17,407 nt of DNA from JAVVUJ01 sp964461765 (GTDB lineage Bacteria; Bacillota; Clostridia; Peptostreptococcales; Anaerovoracaceae), in contig CAYWVS010000068.1 in the NCBI GenBank assembly GCA_964461765.1, forward strand, positions 1-17,407, written 5' to 3'. The position numbers and the translations under genes are program-made. This document shows positions 1 to 6,478 of the stretch, one piece after another. A model generated the notes under the pieces. It worked only from the letters and a program-made list of their open reading frames with translations. It was not told the DNA's origin and ran no database searches. Positions within the stretch are counted from its first letter, which is position 1. The number at the start of each line of letters is the position of its first letter.

Positions 1-442
1 AGGGGACGGAAACTGCATCACAATATCTTTCCCATTACCCATTCAGACAAGTAGAAACCAAAGACCCCCATAGGGGACGGAAACACTGTCACCTTCAATG
101 ATGGTACACCATGTACCATGACTAAGTAGAAACCAAAGACCCCGATAGGGGACGGAAACGCTGACTTCAAACTTGATTACATCATTTGCCTTAACAGTAG
201 AAACCAAAGACCCCGATAGGGGACGGAAACTATTCGATCTGTACCTTCTTGCCATCCTTCAACAGTTTTTAGTAGAAACCAAAGACCCCGATAGGGACGG
301 AAACACTTTTAACAAATTCATGAACGGTTTTTTTCTCTTTTCAGTAGAAACCAAAGACCCCGATAGGGGACGGAAACGACAATATCGAGACATTGCAAGA
401 GGTTGAATCTCTTAAGTAGAAACCAAAGACCCCGACAGGGAC
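1..442 (+). CRISPR. CRISPR array, distal end, truncated at left window edge
   Basis: Seven repeat units are visible. They are a partial unit at 1-13, full units at 51-84, 126-159, 197-230, 272-304 and 344-377, and a decayed unit at 416-442. The consensus is 34 nt: it opens with GTAGAAACCAAAGA, has the palindromic core CCCCGATAGGGG, and closes with ACGGAAAC. An A precedes all six visible repeat starts, so the true unit may be 35 nt. The six spacers are 37-41 nt counted from the 34-nt unit, and all differ. The closing GAAAC resembles the 3' end of many type I/III repeats that becomes the crRNA 5' handle, which suggests plus-strand transcription. The degenerate unit at 416-442 agrees: it lacks one G of the core and the final CGGAAAC, as expected for the leader-distal end. 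Leader and cas genes are not in the window, so subtype is unassigned; repeat and spacer lengths fit type III or I-B. Confidence 0.97.
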
Positions 443-472
443 ATAGTATTGTATAATTCATAAAAAAATATA

Positions 473-501
473 TTTACATTTTATTCCAAAAATTATATAA
501 T
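473..501 (+). promoter_or_regulatory. Candidate sigma-A promoter for the Rpn-like nuclease gene
   Basis: TTTACA at 473-478 and a perfect TATAAT at 496-501 are separated by exactly 17 bp in very AT-rich DNA downstream of the array. Initiation near 508 would leave a leader of about 65 nt before the ATG at 573. This indicates that the nuclease gene has its own promoter and does not depend on transcription from the array. Confidence 0.6.
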
Positions 502-572
502 TTTGATATTAGATTTTTATTATATCAACAATTGCAATAACAATCAAAATATTGTATTATGAAAGGGATAAG

Positions 573-1637
573 ATGACAAAAGTAAGAGACACAGCATTTA
601 AGAAAGTATTAGAAGAACCGGAATTATTCATACAATTTTTGAAAGGCTTCGTGGAGATCGACCTTCTAAAAGGAATCAAAGCAGAAGATGTGGAGGATGT
701 ATCAGAAAGATTTTTACCCCTTATATCGGAAAATAAGGATGGGGACACCATCAAGAGAATAAAAATTAAGGGTCAAGGCGAACCACTCTATGTCATCGGA
801 ATCATAGAACATCAATCCCATAACAACTTCAGGATGTCCTTTAGAATGCTTCAGTATATCGTTTACGTATTGGAGGATTATGAGAAAGACGTAAAGGTTC
901 AGAGCAAGTCAGATCCCACAATGTTAAAGGATTTTAGATATCCTCCTGTGCTTCCTATAGTTTTCTATGACGGAAAAGAAAGTTGGACGGCGGAGACTAA
1001 CTTTAAAAATAGAGTTCACCTTAAGGAAATCTTTGATATATACATACCCAGTTTTGAATACATGATCATCAACTTATCAAACTATACAAGAGAAGACTTA
1101 ATCAGTCACGGCAACATTTTATCCTTGGTAATGATTATTGATAAACTAAAGAATTCATCTGAATTTAAAGAGTTAAAGGATTTACCCAAGGAGTATTTAG
1201 AAAATTTGGAGAGCAAAACTCCCCAGCATATATTAGAAACTTTAAAGACAATCGTTGATTTACTGTTAAGGAGGTTAAATGTTGTAAAAGAAGAAAGAGA
1301 AGTGTTTACAGACAAAATCAAAAGAAGGGAGATTACAGATATGTTTGCATGGGCGGATGGGATAGATATCCAAGCAGAGAGAAGGAAAAATAAAGCGGAA
1401 ATAGCAAAAGCAGAAAAGAAGTTAGAAACGGTAAAAAAGAAAGTAAAGACTGCAGAAAAGAAAACCCAAGCAGCAGAAAAGAAAGCGGAATCTGCGGAAA
1501 AGAAAGCGGAAGCTACGGAGAAGAAATTAGAAAATGAGATAGCAGAACGAAAAAAAGCAGAGCTTCGTGTGAAAGAACTGGAAGCTTTACTAAAGAATCA
1601 ATTAAATGAGGAAGCATCGGAATATATGCGGGCTTAA
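573..1637 (+). CDS. Rpn/YhgA-family PD-(D/E)XK nuclease with coiled-coil tail
   Basis: The 354-residue product belongs to the Rpn (recombination-promoting nuclease)/YhgA-like group, formerly called transposase_31. Visible family marks are DTAFKKVLEEPELF near the N-terminus, a candidate acidic metal ligand around D58, the hallmark EHQS at 79-82 (the ExQ form of the PD-(D/E)XK motif), FRMLQY at 90-95, and the YPPVLPIVFYDG block at 123-134. Residues about 270-345 form a lysine/glutamate-rich coiled coil built from heptads. An upstream in-frame TTG at 552 exists, but AAGGG six bases before the ATG at 573 favours that ATG. Family members cut DNA and have been linked to RecA-independent recombination; the biological role is poorly defined. 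The gene starts 130 bp beyond the decayed CRISPR repeat. The C-terminus may be frameshifted (see findings). Confidence 0.85.
   Translation: MTKVRDTAFKKVLEEPELFIQFLKGFVEIDLLKGIKAEDVEDVSERFLPLISENKDGDTIKRIKIKGQGEPLYVIGIIEHQSHNNFRMSFRMLQYIVYVLEDYEKDVKVQSKSDPTMLKDFRYPPVLPIVFYDGKESWTAETNFKNRVHLKEIFDIYIPSFEYMIINLSNYTREDLISHGNILSLVMIIDKLKNSSEFKELKDLPKEYLENLESKTPQHILETLKTIVDLLLRRLNVVKEEREVFTDKIKRREITDMFAWADGIDIQAERRKNKAEIAKAEKKLETVKKKVKTAEKKTQAAEKKAESAEKKAEATEKKLENEIAERKKAELRVKELEALLKNQLNEEASEYMRA
1410..1535 (+). repeat. Six 21-bp tandem units encoding heptad repeats
   Basis: Units start at 1410, 1431, 1452, 1473, 1494 and 1515. Each encodes a seven-residue block of the AEKKxEx type; the third to fifth are most alike (AEKKTQA, AEKKAES, AEKKAEA). 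The DNA units are similar enough to suggest expansion by slippage or unequal recombination inside the nuclease gene. The 7-residue period keeps the coiled coil in register whatever the copy number. Confidence 0.85.
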
Positions 1638-1677
1638 GGAGGATGCTGAAAAAGCTAAAAAATTATTGGTATTATAC

Positions 1678-1708
1678 AAAAAAAGCTGCCTAATTCAACT
1701 TAGGCAGC
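1678..1708 (-). terminator. Intrinsic terminator of the minus-strand ATPase gene
   Basis: GCTGCCTAA (1685-1693) and TTAGGCAGC (1700-1708) form a perfect 9-bp stem with a 6-nt loop. Read on the minus strand the stem is followed at once by seven T (plus-strand A run 1678-1684), the classic Rho-independent form. There is no T tract on the plus-strand side, so it mainly serves the minus-strand gene ending at 1798, although the hairpin also lies downstream of the nuclease gene. Confidence 0.88.
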
Positions 1709-1797
1709 AACACTTATAAATATTTAATATCGAAATTCTTCCATAGGCAACCCTCATAATCCATGCCAGTAGGTGAATGCCTCTGAGAAAAAAAGAA

Positions 1798-2904
1798 TTA
1801 TAAAATGCTCTTGATCAATTCTTGTCGAACCATCTCAATTTTACCGAAATCCATATTGGGAATATAATAATTTTCAAGCTCATCGTGGGATTTCTTGGCC
1901 TTCCTTAAGCAATCGATACCCTGTTCCAAGAGTAGATGGAAGAGCTTGCTGCTATCTTCCAATACTTCCTTGCGATATTCGGAAATTTCATCCCAGTGTG
2001 CTCGATAGGTGAAAATTCTATCTTTTGACTTGTAATATTTCTTACTCTCCAGTGGATGGAAGGGATTGGAAGTGATGATGGCCAAGCTGAGGGCGGGTAC
2101 CACGATATGTTCCAATTTTTGAGCAGGTCGAAGTGGGCAGTAGTACTCTTCCACGTCAAAACCTCTGAACACTGAGCTTTCGGCAAAAAGCTCCAGCATT
2201 TTGCTCACATCTACTCCTAATTCTGTTTCAACTACATATATTTTTTTACAACCTTGAATAAGGGAATCCATATAGCTTACGAATCCGTCGGAAGTGATGG
2301 CTGTGGCAAAATATTTGCTGACTTTTCCCTGGTTTGCTGTAATTTCTTTGTGTGCCAACTCTTTTCCCATAATACCGGCAAAGACCTTGTAGGCTTCCTC
2401 GGTCTTTACTGCTTCATTCATGATTTTTGATATAGTTTCGTAAACTTTTCCTGCAGCACCTAGGTAATTGTAAGCCATTTGGTAGATACCGCTGATGGAC
2501 TCACCTTGGTCGATGATGGCTTGTTTGTTTAGCCTGATTCCCTCCTGATCCCAATAGTCTCCCAAATGAATGATGGAGTCTACGGCTCCCGGATTGATGG
2601 GATCTACGATGTGAGGACTGGTGCCGTCCACAAGAGCGATTTTCTTGTCACGAATAACGATTCCATCCAGGGAATTTCCGTCTGCAGAGCAATGCATAAA
2701 ATCCACATCTTGCCCTTGGGCGATCAATTCTTCCCCAATTTTTCTCATAAAAGTGGACTTACCTGTGCCGGGTCCTCCTTTTATGCATATAATCTTCTCT
2801 GCTTCTCTTTGTCCCAATATGTATTTATAGTAGGAAAAAAATCCTTCAGGTGTATTGTTGCCGAGATATAAATGTCTGGATTTACCTTGATTTTTTTTAC
2901 TCAT
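1798..2904 (-). CDS. P-loop ATPase of the PRK06851-like type with two related halves
   Basis: This 368-residue protein has a perfect Walker A, GGPGTGKST at 43-51. The sequence repeats itself: residues about 11-98 and 197-284 share an order of motifs, HLYLGNNTPEGFFSY against KYFATAITSDGFVSY, then DVDFMHC against DVEEYYC, then IALVDGTSPH against LAIITSNPFH. Where the second half should carry a P-loop it reads ETELGVDVSK, so its nucleotide site looks lost. I recognise the overall form as the uncharacterised PRK06851-type ATPase family found in Firmicutes; the cellular role is unknown. The start is supported by AGGGGAG six bases upstream of the ATG (minus strand). The gene is monocistronic, divergent from xpt and ends at its own terminator. 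Family assignment is from recall; the duplication is visible directly. Confidence 0.75.
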   Translation of the reverse strand: MSKKNQGKSRHLYLGNNTPEGFFSYYKYILGQREAEKIICIKGGPGTGKSTFMRKIGEELIAQGQDVDFMHCSADGNSLDGIVIRDKKIALVDGTSPHIVDPINPGAVDSIIHLGDYWDQEGIRLNKQAIIDQGESISGIYQMAYNYLGAAGKVYETISKIMNEAVKTEEAYKVFAGIMGKELAHKEITANQGKVSKYFATAITSDGFVSYMDSLIQGCKKIYVVETELGVDVSKMLELFAESSVFRGFDVEEYYCPLRPAQKLEHIVVPALSLAIITSNPFHPLESKKYYKSKDRIFTYRAHWDEISEYRKEVLEDSSKLFHLLLEQGIDCLRKAKKSHDELENYYIPNMDFGKIEMVRQELIKSIL

Positions 2905-2935
2905 ATAAAACTCCCCTTTTCACTTTATCCATCTA

Positions 2936-2942
2936 TAGTATG
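2936..2942 (-). promoter_or_regulatory. Possible -10 element (CATACTA) for the ATPase gene
   Basis: On the minus strand CATACTA lies about 32 bases before the start codon, a fitting place for a -10 element. It matches the form preferred by the forespore factors sigma-F/sigma-G. No convincing matching -35 element is seen at the right distance, so both the promoter and its sigma class are tentative. Confidence 0.25.
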
Positions 2943-3039
2943 CAGAAAGCTTTTCCAAGGTTCTTTAAATTGAAAAAAATGTTTGTGTTAAACTCCCAAA
3001 ATTTTGAATAAGAAAAGTGTCATTTTATGTATAAAATAG

Positions 3040-3068
3040 TTGTTTTTTCTTCTTTAAAATACTATAAT
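3040..3068 (+). promoter_or_regulatory. Candidate sigma-A promoter for xpt
   Basis: TTGTTT (3040-3045), a 17-bp spacer and a perfect TATAAT (3063-3068) precede xpt. The predicted leader is only about 30 nt and carries AAGGAG (3094-3099) six bases before the ATG. A leader this short cannot hold a purine riboswitch. Confidence 0.6.
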
Positions 3069-3105
3069 AGCAAAGTAATGATCTTAAAATAGTAAGGAGT
3101 AGGCA

Positions 3106-3678
3106 ATGAAATTATTAGAAGATAAAATATTAAAAGAAGGGCAAGGCATTGGAAACAGCATTGTTAAAGTAGACAATTTTCTAAACCATCAAATCGATGT
3201 AAATTTAATAGAAAAAATCGGTGAGGAGTTTAAAGAACGCTTCCGAGAAGAAGAGATTACCAAAATCCTTACGGTGGAAGCCAGCGGCATTGCCATTGCA
3301 GTGACAACCTCCCATTTTTTTGGATTTCCTCCCGTGGTCTATGCTAAAAAAGCCACTCCCAGCACCATGGTAGATGGATTTTACAGCGCTAAGGTGAAGT
3401 CCTTTACCAAGGGAACGGAGTCGGAAATCAGAATTTCTAAAAGCTATCTTTCCAAGGAGGATAAGGTATTAATTATCGACGATTTCTTGGCTCATGGAGA
3501 GGCGGCAGCGGGACTGATTAACATCACAGAACAAGCAGGTGCTCAGGTGGTGGGCATTGGTGCCGTCATAGAAAAGTGCTTTCAGGGGGGTGGTGACAAT
3601 TTGAGAAAAAAAGGCTACAGGGTTGAGTCTTTGGCCATGATTGCAGAAATCCAAGACGGAGTGATTAAATTTGCATAA
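3106..3678 (+). CDS. xpt: Xanthine phosphoribosyltransferase
   Basis: Xpt converts xanthine plus PRPP to XMP in purine salvage; it is a soluble type I phosphoribosyltransferase. The product is 190 residues, the usual length. The PRPP loop VLIIDDFLAHGEA lies at 121-133. Other family segments are VEASGIAIA at 58-66 and the C-terminal GIGAVIEKCFQGG (150-162) and GYRVESLA (170-177). The ATG at 3106 follows AAGGAG at good spacing. The nucleoside transporter operon lies directly downstream on the same strand, so import and salvage are adjacent. Firmicutes xpt is often under a guanine riboswitch; none is present here, and regulation is not evident from the sequence. Confidence 0.95.
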   Translation: MKLLEDKILKEGQGIGNSIVKVDNFLNHQIDVNLIEKIGEEFKERFREEEITKILTVEASGIAIAVTTSHFFGFPPVVYAKKATPSTMVDGFYSAKVKSFTKGTESEIRISKSYLSKEDKVLIIDDFLAHGEAAAGLINITEQAGAQVVGIGAVIEKCFQGGGDNLRKKGYRVESLAMIAEIQDGVIKFA

Positions 3679-3692
3679 TCTGCAAAAAATAC

Positions 3693-3721
3693 TTTACCTA
3701 AGAGGTTCTGTCGAATATAAT
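3693..3721 (+). promoter_or_regulatory. Candidate promoter for the nucleoside transporter operon
   Basis: TTTACC (3693-3698), a 17-bp spacer and a perfect TATAAT (3716-3721) lie between xpt and the lipoprotein gene. This would allow the transporter operon to be expressed independently of xpt, with a leader of about 70 nt. Confidence 0.5.
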
Positions 3722-3732
3722 AGATGTTGTTG

Positions 3733-3764
3733 TTTGAATGAAGGAATATTTCATCAAACTTTTT
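3733..3764 (+). terminator. Weak stem-loop with T-rich tail, terminator or attenuator
   Basis: TTTGAATGAA at 3733-3742 pairs with TTCATCAAA at 3750-3758 as a 9-bp stem with one bulged A, followed by CTTTTT. It is AT-rich and so weak. It sits downstream of the candidate transporter promoter, so it could end xpt transcripts or modulate read-through into the transporter operon. Confidence 0.35.
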
Positions 3765-3798
3765 AAGTTTTACCATGAGAAAAGGAGAAAAAGAAATC

Positions 3799-4911
3799 AT
3801 GAAAAAATTATTGGCAGTCTTTTTAATTTTAGCAATGATATTGAGCTTGGCAGCCTGTGGTGGAGGCGGTACACAACCTAGCGGTGATGAAGGTACTGAA
3901 CCTGAATTAACTGTAGGCTTTCTCTACATAGGCACTAAAAACGATGGAGGCTTTACTCAAGCGCATCACATGGGAACTGTAGCCATGGAAGAACATTTCG
4001 CCGGTAAGGTTAAAACCATAATTACAGAGGGTATTGATGACACAGATAAGCAAGCGGCAAAAGAAGCAGCTTTAGGTATGATCGATCAGGGAGCCAACGT
4101 AATCGTTGGTTGTAGCTTTGGATTTATGGAAGCGTTAAAAGAACTTGCCAATGATCCTGCTTATGCGGATGTGGACTTTATCCATTTCTCCGGATATGAA
4201 ATGAATGATACCAACTTTGGAAACTACTTTGGTGCAACTGAAGAGCCCAGATATCTTACAGGTATCGTGGCCGGTATGGAGACAAAGAGCAATAAAATCG
4301 GATACGTAGCAGCACATCCTTACACAGAGGTTCAGATTGGAATTAATGCATTTACTTTAGGAGCTCAATCTGTAAATCCTGATGTGGAAGTGAGAGTTGT
4401 TTACATTAACAGCTGGTACGATCCTGCTCAGGAAACAGCAGCAGCACAAGCTTTGCTGGAGCAGGGATGCGACGTTATTACACAGCACTGCGACACAACA
4501 GGTCCACAAGTTGCAGCAGCTGAAAAAGGCGCACTGGCTATCGGTTACAACATGGACAACAGCCAAGTGGTACCTGATTCTTTCATGACAGCACCTATTT
4601 GGCACCACGAAGTATTTTTAATCGAAACCATCCAAGCAATTTTAGACGGAACTTGGAAGCCTGAGTCTTACTATGGAACCATGAAGGACGGATATGTAGA
4701 TCTTGCACCTTTAACAGATTTAGTGAAGGATGAAACCAAGGCAAAAGTAGAAGAAGTAAAGGCTAAAATTGTTGCAGGAGATTTACCAATTTTTGTAGGA
4801 CCTATCAAGGACAATAAAGGAAACGAAGTAGTACCTGCAGGAACTACCTTGGACAGAGAAGGAATTTGGATGACAGATTATCTGGTAGAAGGCGTTATTG
4901 CAGTGCAGTAA
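3799..4911 (+). CDS. nupN: BMP-family substrate-binding lipoprotein (purine nucleoside importer)
   Basis: The extracellular solute-binding subunit of a BMP/Nup-type ABC importer, 370 residues. A lipoprotein signal is clear: MKK, a hydrophobic run, then the lipobox LAAC with the lipidated Cys at position 20. A glycine-rich linker follows, and then the BMP fold, starting at LTVGFLYIG and including NDGGFTQAH, the YFGATEEPRYLTGIVAGM segment and GYVAAHPYTEV. An in-frame ATG at 3775 would put extra charged residues before the signal and would contain the ribosome binding site AAAGGAG (3781-3787), so ATG 3799 is chosen. Known BMP proteins (PnrA, BmpA, B. subtilis NupN) bind purine or other nucleosides. 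The neighbouring xpt supports purine nucleosides; exact specificity is inferred. Confidence 0.9.
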   Translation: MKKLLAVFLILAMILSLAACGGGGTQPSGDEGTEPELTVGFLYIGTKNDGGFTQAHHMGTVAMEEHFAGKVKTIITEGIDDTDKQAAKEAALGMIDQGANVIVGCSFGFMEALKELANDPAYADVDFIHFSGYEMNDTNFGNYFGATEEPRYLTGIVAGMETKSNKIGYVAAHPYTEVQIGINAFTLGAQSVNPDVEVRVVYINSWYDPAQETAAAQALLEQGCDVITQHCDTTGPQVAAAEKGALAIGYNMDNSQVVPDSFMTAPIWHHEVFLIETIQAILDGTWKPESYYGTMKDGYVDLAPLTDLVKDETKAKVEEVKAKIVAGDLPIFVGPIKDNKGNEVVPAGTTLDREGIWMTDYLVEGVIAVQ

Positions 4912-4942
4912 GTCTTAACTTACGAAGTTCCGGAGGATAAAA

Positions 4943-6478
4943 ATGGAACATAATATAGCAATAAGAATGGAGAATATCTCAAAGACCTTTGGAACGGTAA
5001 GAGCCAATGAAAATGTCAGTTTAACTGTATATAAAGGTGAGGTTCATGCCTTGCTGGGAGAAAACGGTGCCGGTAAGAGCACTTTAATGAATATGCTGTC
5101 AGGAATTTATAGTCCTGACAGCGGTTCTATTTTTATGGAGGACAAGCCTGTGGTCTTTTCTTCCCCCAAGGATTCCATTCGCATGGGAATCGGCATGATT
5201 CATCAACATTTTAAGTTGATTGATGTACTGACGGCAAAGGAAAATATCATCCTTGGTCAAAAGGATGGTGCCTTTATTAAAGGAAAGGCCTTATCGGAAA
5301 AAATTCTTGAGATCTCAGATAAATATGGATTGGATATCGATCCTGAAAAAAAAGTCTATCACATGTCCGTAGGGGAAAAGCAAACCTTGGAAATCATCAA
5401 GGTCTTGTATCGTGGAGCTAAAATTTTGATTTTAGACGAGCCCACAGCCGTATTGACTCCCCAGGAAATTCAAAAGCTATTTGCAATTATTAAAAATATG
5501 AAAGAGCAGGGTTGTGCCATCATCATCATTACCCACAAGCTCAATGAAGTTATGGAAATAAGTGACAAGGTAACCGTATTAAGGAAGGGGACTTCCATAG
5601 GCACGGTATTGACACCGGATATAAATATACCCAATCTCATTGAAATGATGGTTGGGAAAAAGGTAGATCTGGCCATTGAGAGAGCTGCAGTGGACGGAAA
5701 AAAAGAAAAAATGATGGAAATAAAGGGCCTTACGGTTATCAATAAGGATAAAAGTGTGGCCTTACAAGATATTGAATTTACCCTTCACAGCGGTGAAATT
5801 CTGGGAGTGGCAGGGGTGGCCGGAAGCGGTCAAAAGGAGCTTTGTGAAGCCATTGCAGGCTTAGTGAACGCGGAAAAAGGAGAGATCCTATATCCCGATG
5901 TCAACATATTGGGCAAAACCCCTGGAGAAATCATCCGCTTGGGCATCAGGATGGGATTTATCCCTGAGGATCGATTGGGCATGGGATTGGTAGCATCCAT
6001 GGACTTGGTTCACAACATCATGCTAAAGGATTACAGAGAAAATAAAGGGATTTTCCTGAAAAGAGGGCCTTGTGCAAAAAAAGCAGAGAGAATAGTGGAA
6101 AAGCTGGACATTCAGACTCCCAACATCCATACTGCCGTGAAGAAATTGTCGGGAGGTAATATTCAAAAGGTACTTTTAGGACGTGAGATTGACTCTAATC
6201 CAAAGGTTTTGATTACAGCATATCCCGTTAGGGGGCTGGATATAGGAGCTTCCTATAAAATTTACGACCTTTTAAATCAGCAAAAGAAAAAAGGCGTAGG
6301 GGTTATCTTCGTAGGAGAGGATTTGGACGTACTTATGGACATCAGTGACAGAATCATCGTACTCTTTGACGGAAAAATAACCGGCATAGTGGATCCTACC
6401 AAGGTAACAAAGGAAGATATCGGATTGCTCATGACAGGTGGGCAGCAGAGAGAGGAGGTTGAATCTTTTAATGATTAA
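4943..6478 (+). CDS. nupO: Nucleoside ABC importer ATPase, two fused ABC domains
   Basis: The cytoplasmic ATP-hydrolysing subunit, 511 residues, with two ABC domains in tandem as in sugar/nucleoside importers of the RbsA/NupO type. Domain 1 has Walker A GENGAGKST (39-47), a signature reading SVGEKQ (142-147) instead of LSGGQ, Walker B ILILDEP (161-167) and H-loop His198. Domain 2 has an altered Walker A, GVAGSGQKEL (291-300), without the Lys-Ser/Thr, a canonical LSGGNIQK (402-409), and a Walker-B-like LITAYPVRGLD without the catalytic Glu. This pairing of one competent and one degenerate site is usual in the family. GGAGG lies six bases before the ATG. The stop overlaps the next gene by 8 bp, which indicates translational coupling. 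Confidence 0.93.
   Translation: MEHNIAIRMENISKTFGTVRANENVSLTVYKGEVHALLGENGAGKSTLMNMLSGIYSPDSGSIFMEDKPVVFSSPKDSIRMGIGMIHQHFKLIDVLTAKENIILGQKDGAFIKGKALSEKILEISDKYGLDIDPEKKVYHMSVGEKQTLEIIKVLYRGAKILILDEPTAVLTPQEIQKLFAIIKNMKEQGCAIIIITHKLNEVMEISDKVTVLRKGTSIGTVLTPDINIPNLIEMMVGKKVDLAIERAAVDGKKEKMMEIKGLTVINKDKSVALQDIEFTLHSGEILGVAGVAGSGQKELCEAIAGLVNAEKGEILYPDVNILGKTPGEIIRLGIRMGFIPEDRLGMGLVASMDLVHNIMLKDYRENKGIFLKRGPCAKKAERIVEKLDIQTPNIHTAVKKLSGGNIQKVLLGREIDSNPKVLITAYPVRGLDIGASYKIYDLLNQQKKKGVGVIFVGEDLDVLMDISDRIIVLFDGKITGIVDPTKVTKEDIGLLMTGGQQREEVESFND

Noticed and set aside
173..406. A 77-codon open frame across the CRISPR array
   Set aside because: It merely translates the repeats (recurring VETKDPDR); the same applies to the minus-strand frame at 43-255.
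443..550. AT-rich DNA right of the array as a CRISPR leader
   Set aside because: The adjacent repeat is the degenerate one and the repeat orientation points rightward, so this is trailer sequence with the promoter of the nuclease gene.
1642..1692. Short ATG frame after GGAGG at the end of the nuclease gene
   Set aside because: GGAGG abuts the ATG, which is too close to work, and the frame is only about 16 codons into the terminator.
5470..5742. Minus-strand open frame inside nupO
   Set aside because: It is a shadow of a clear ABC ATPase coding frame, without a ribosome binding site or family resemblance; other antisense frames were dismissed for the same reason.
5818..5850. Damaged Walker A in the second ABC domain of NupO as a mutation
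   Set aside because: GVAGSGQ-type sites in the second domain are normal in this importer ATPase family.
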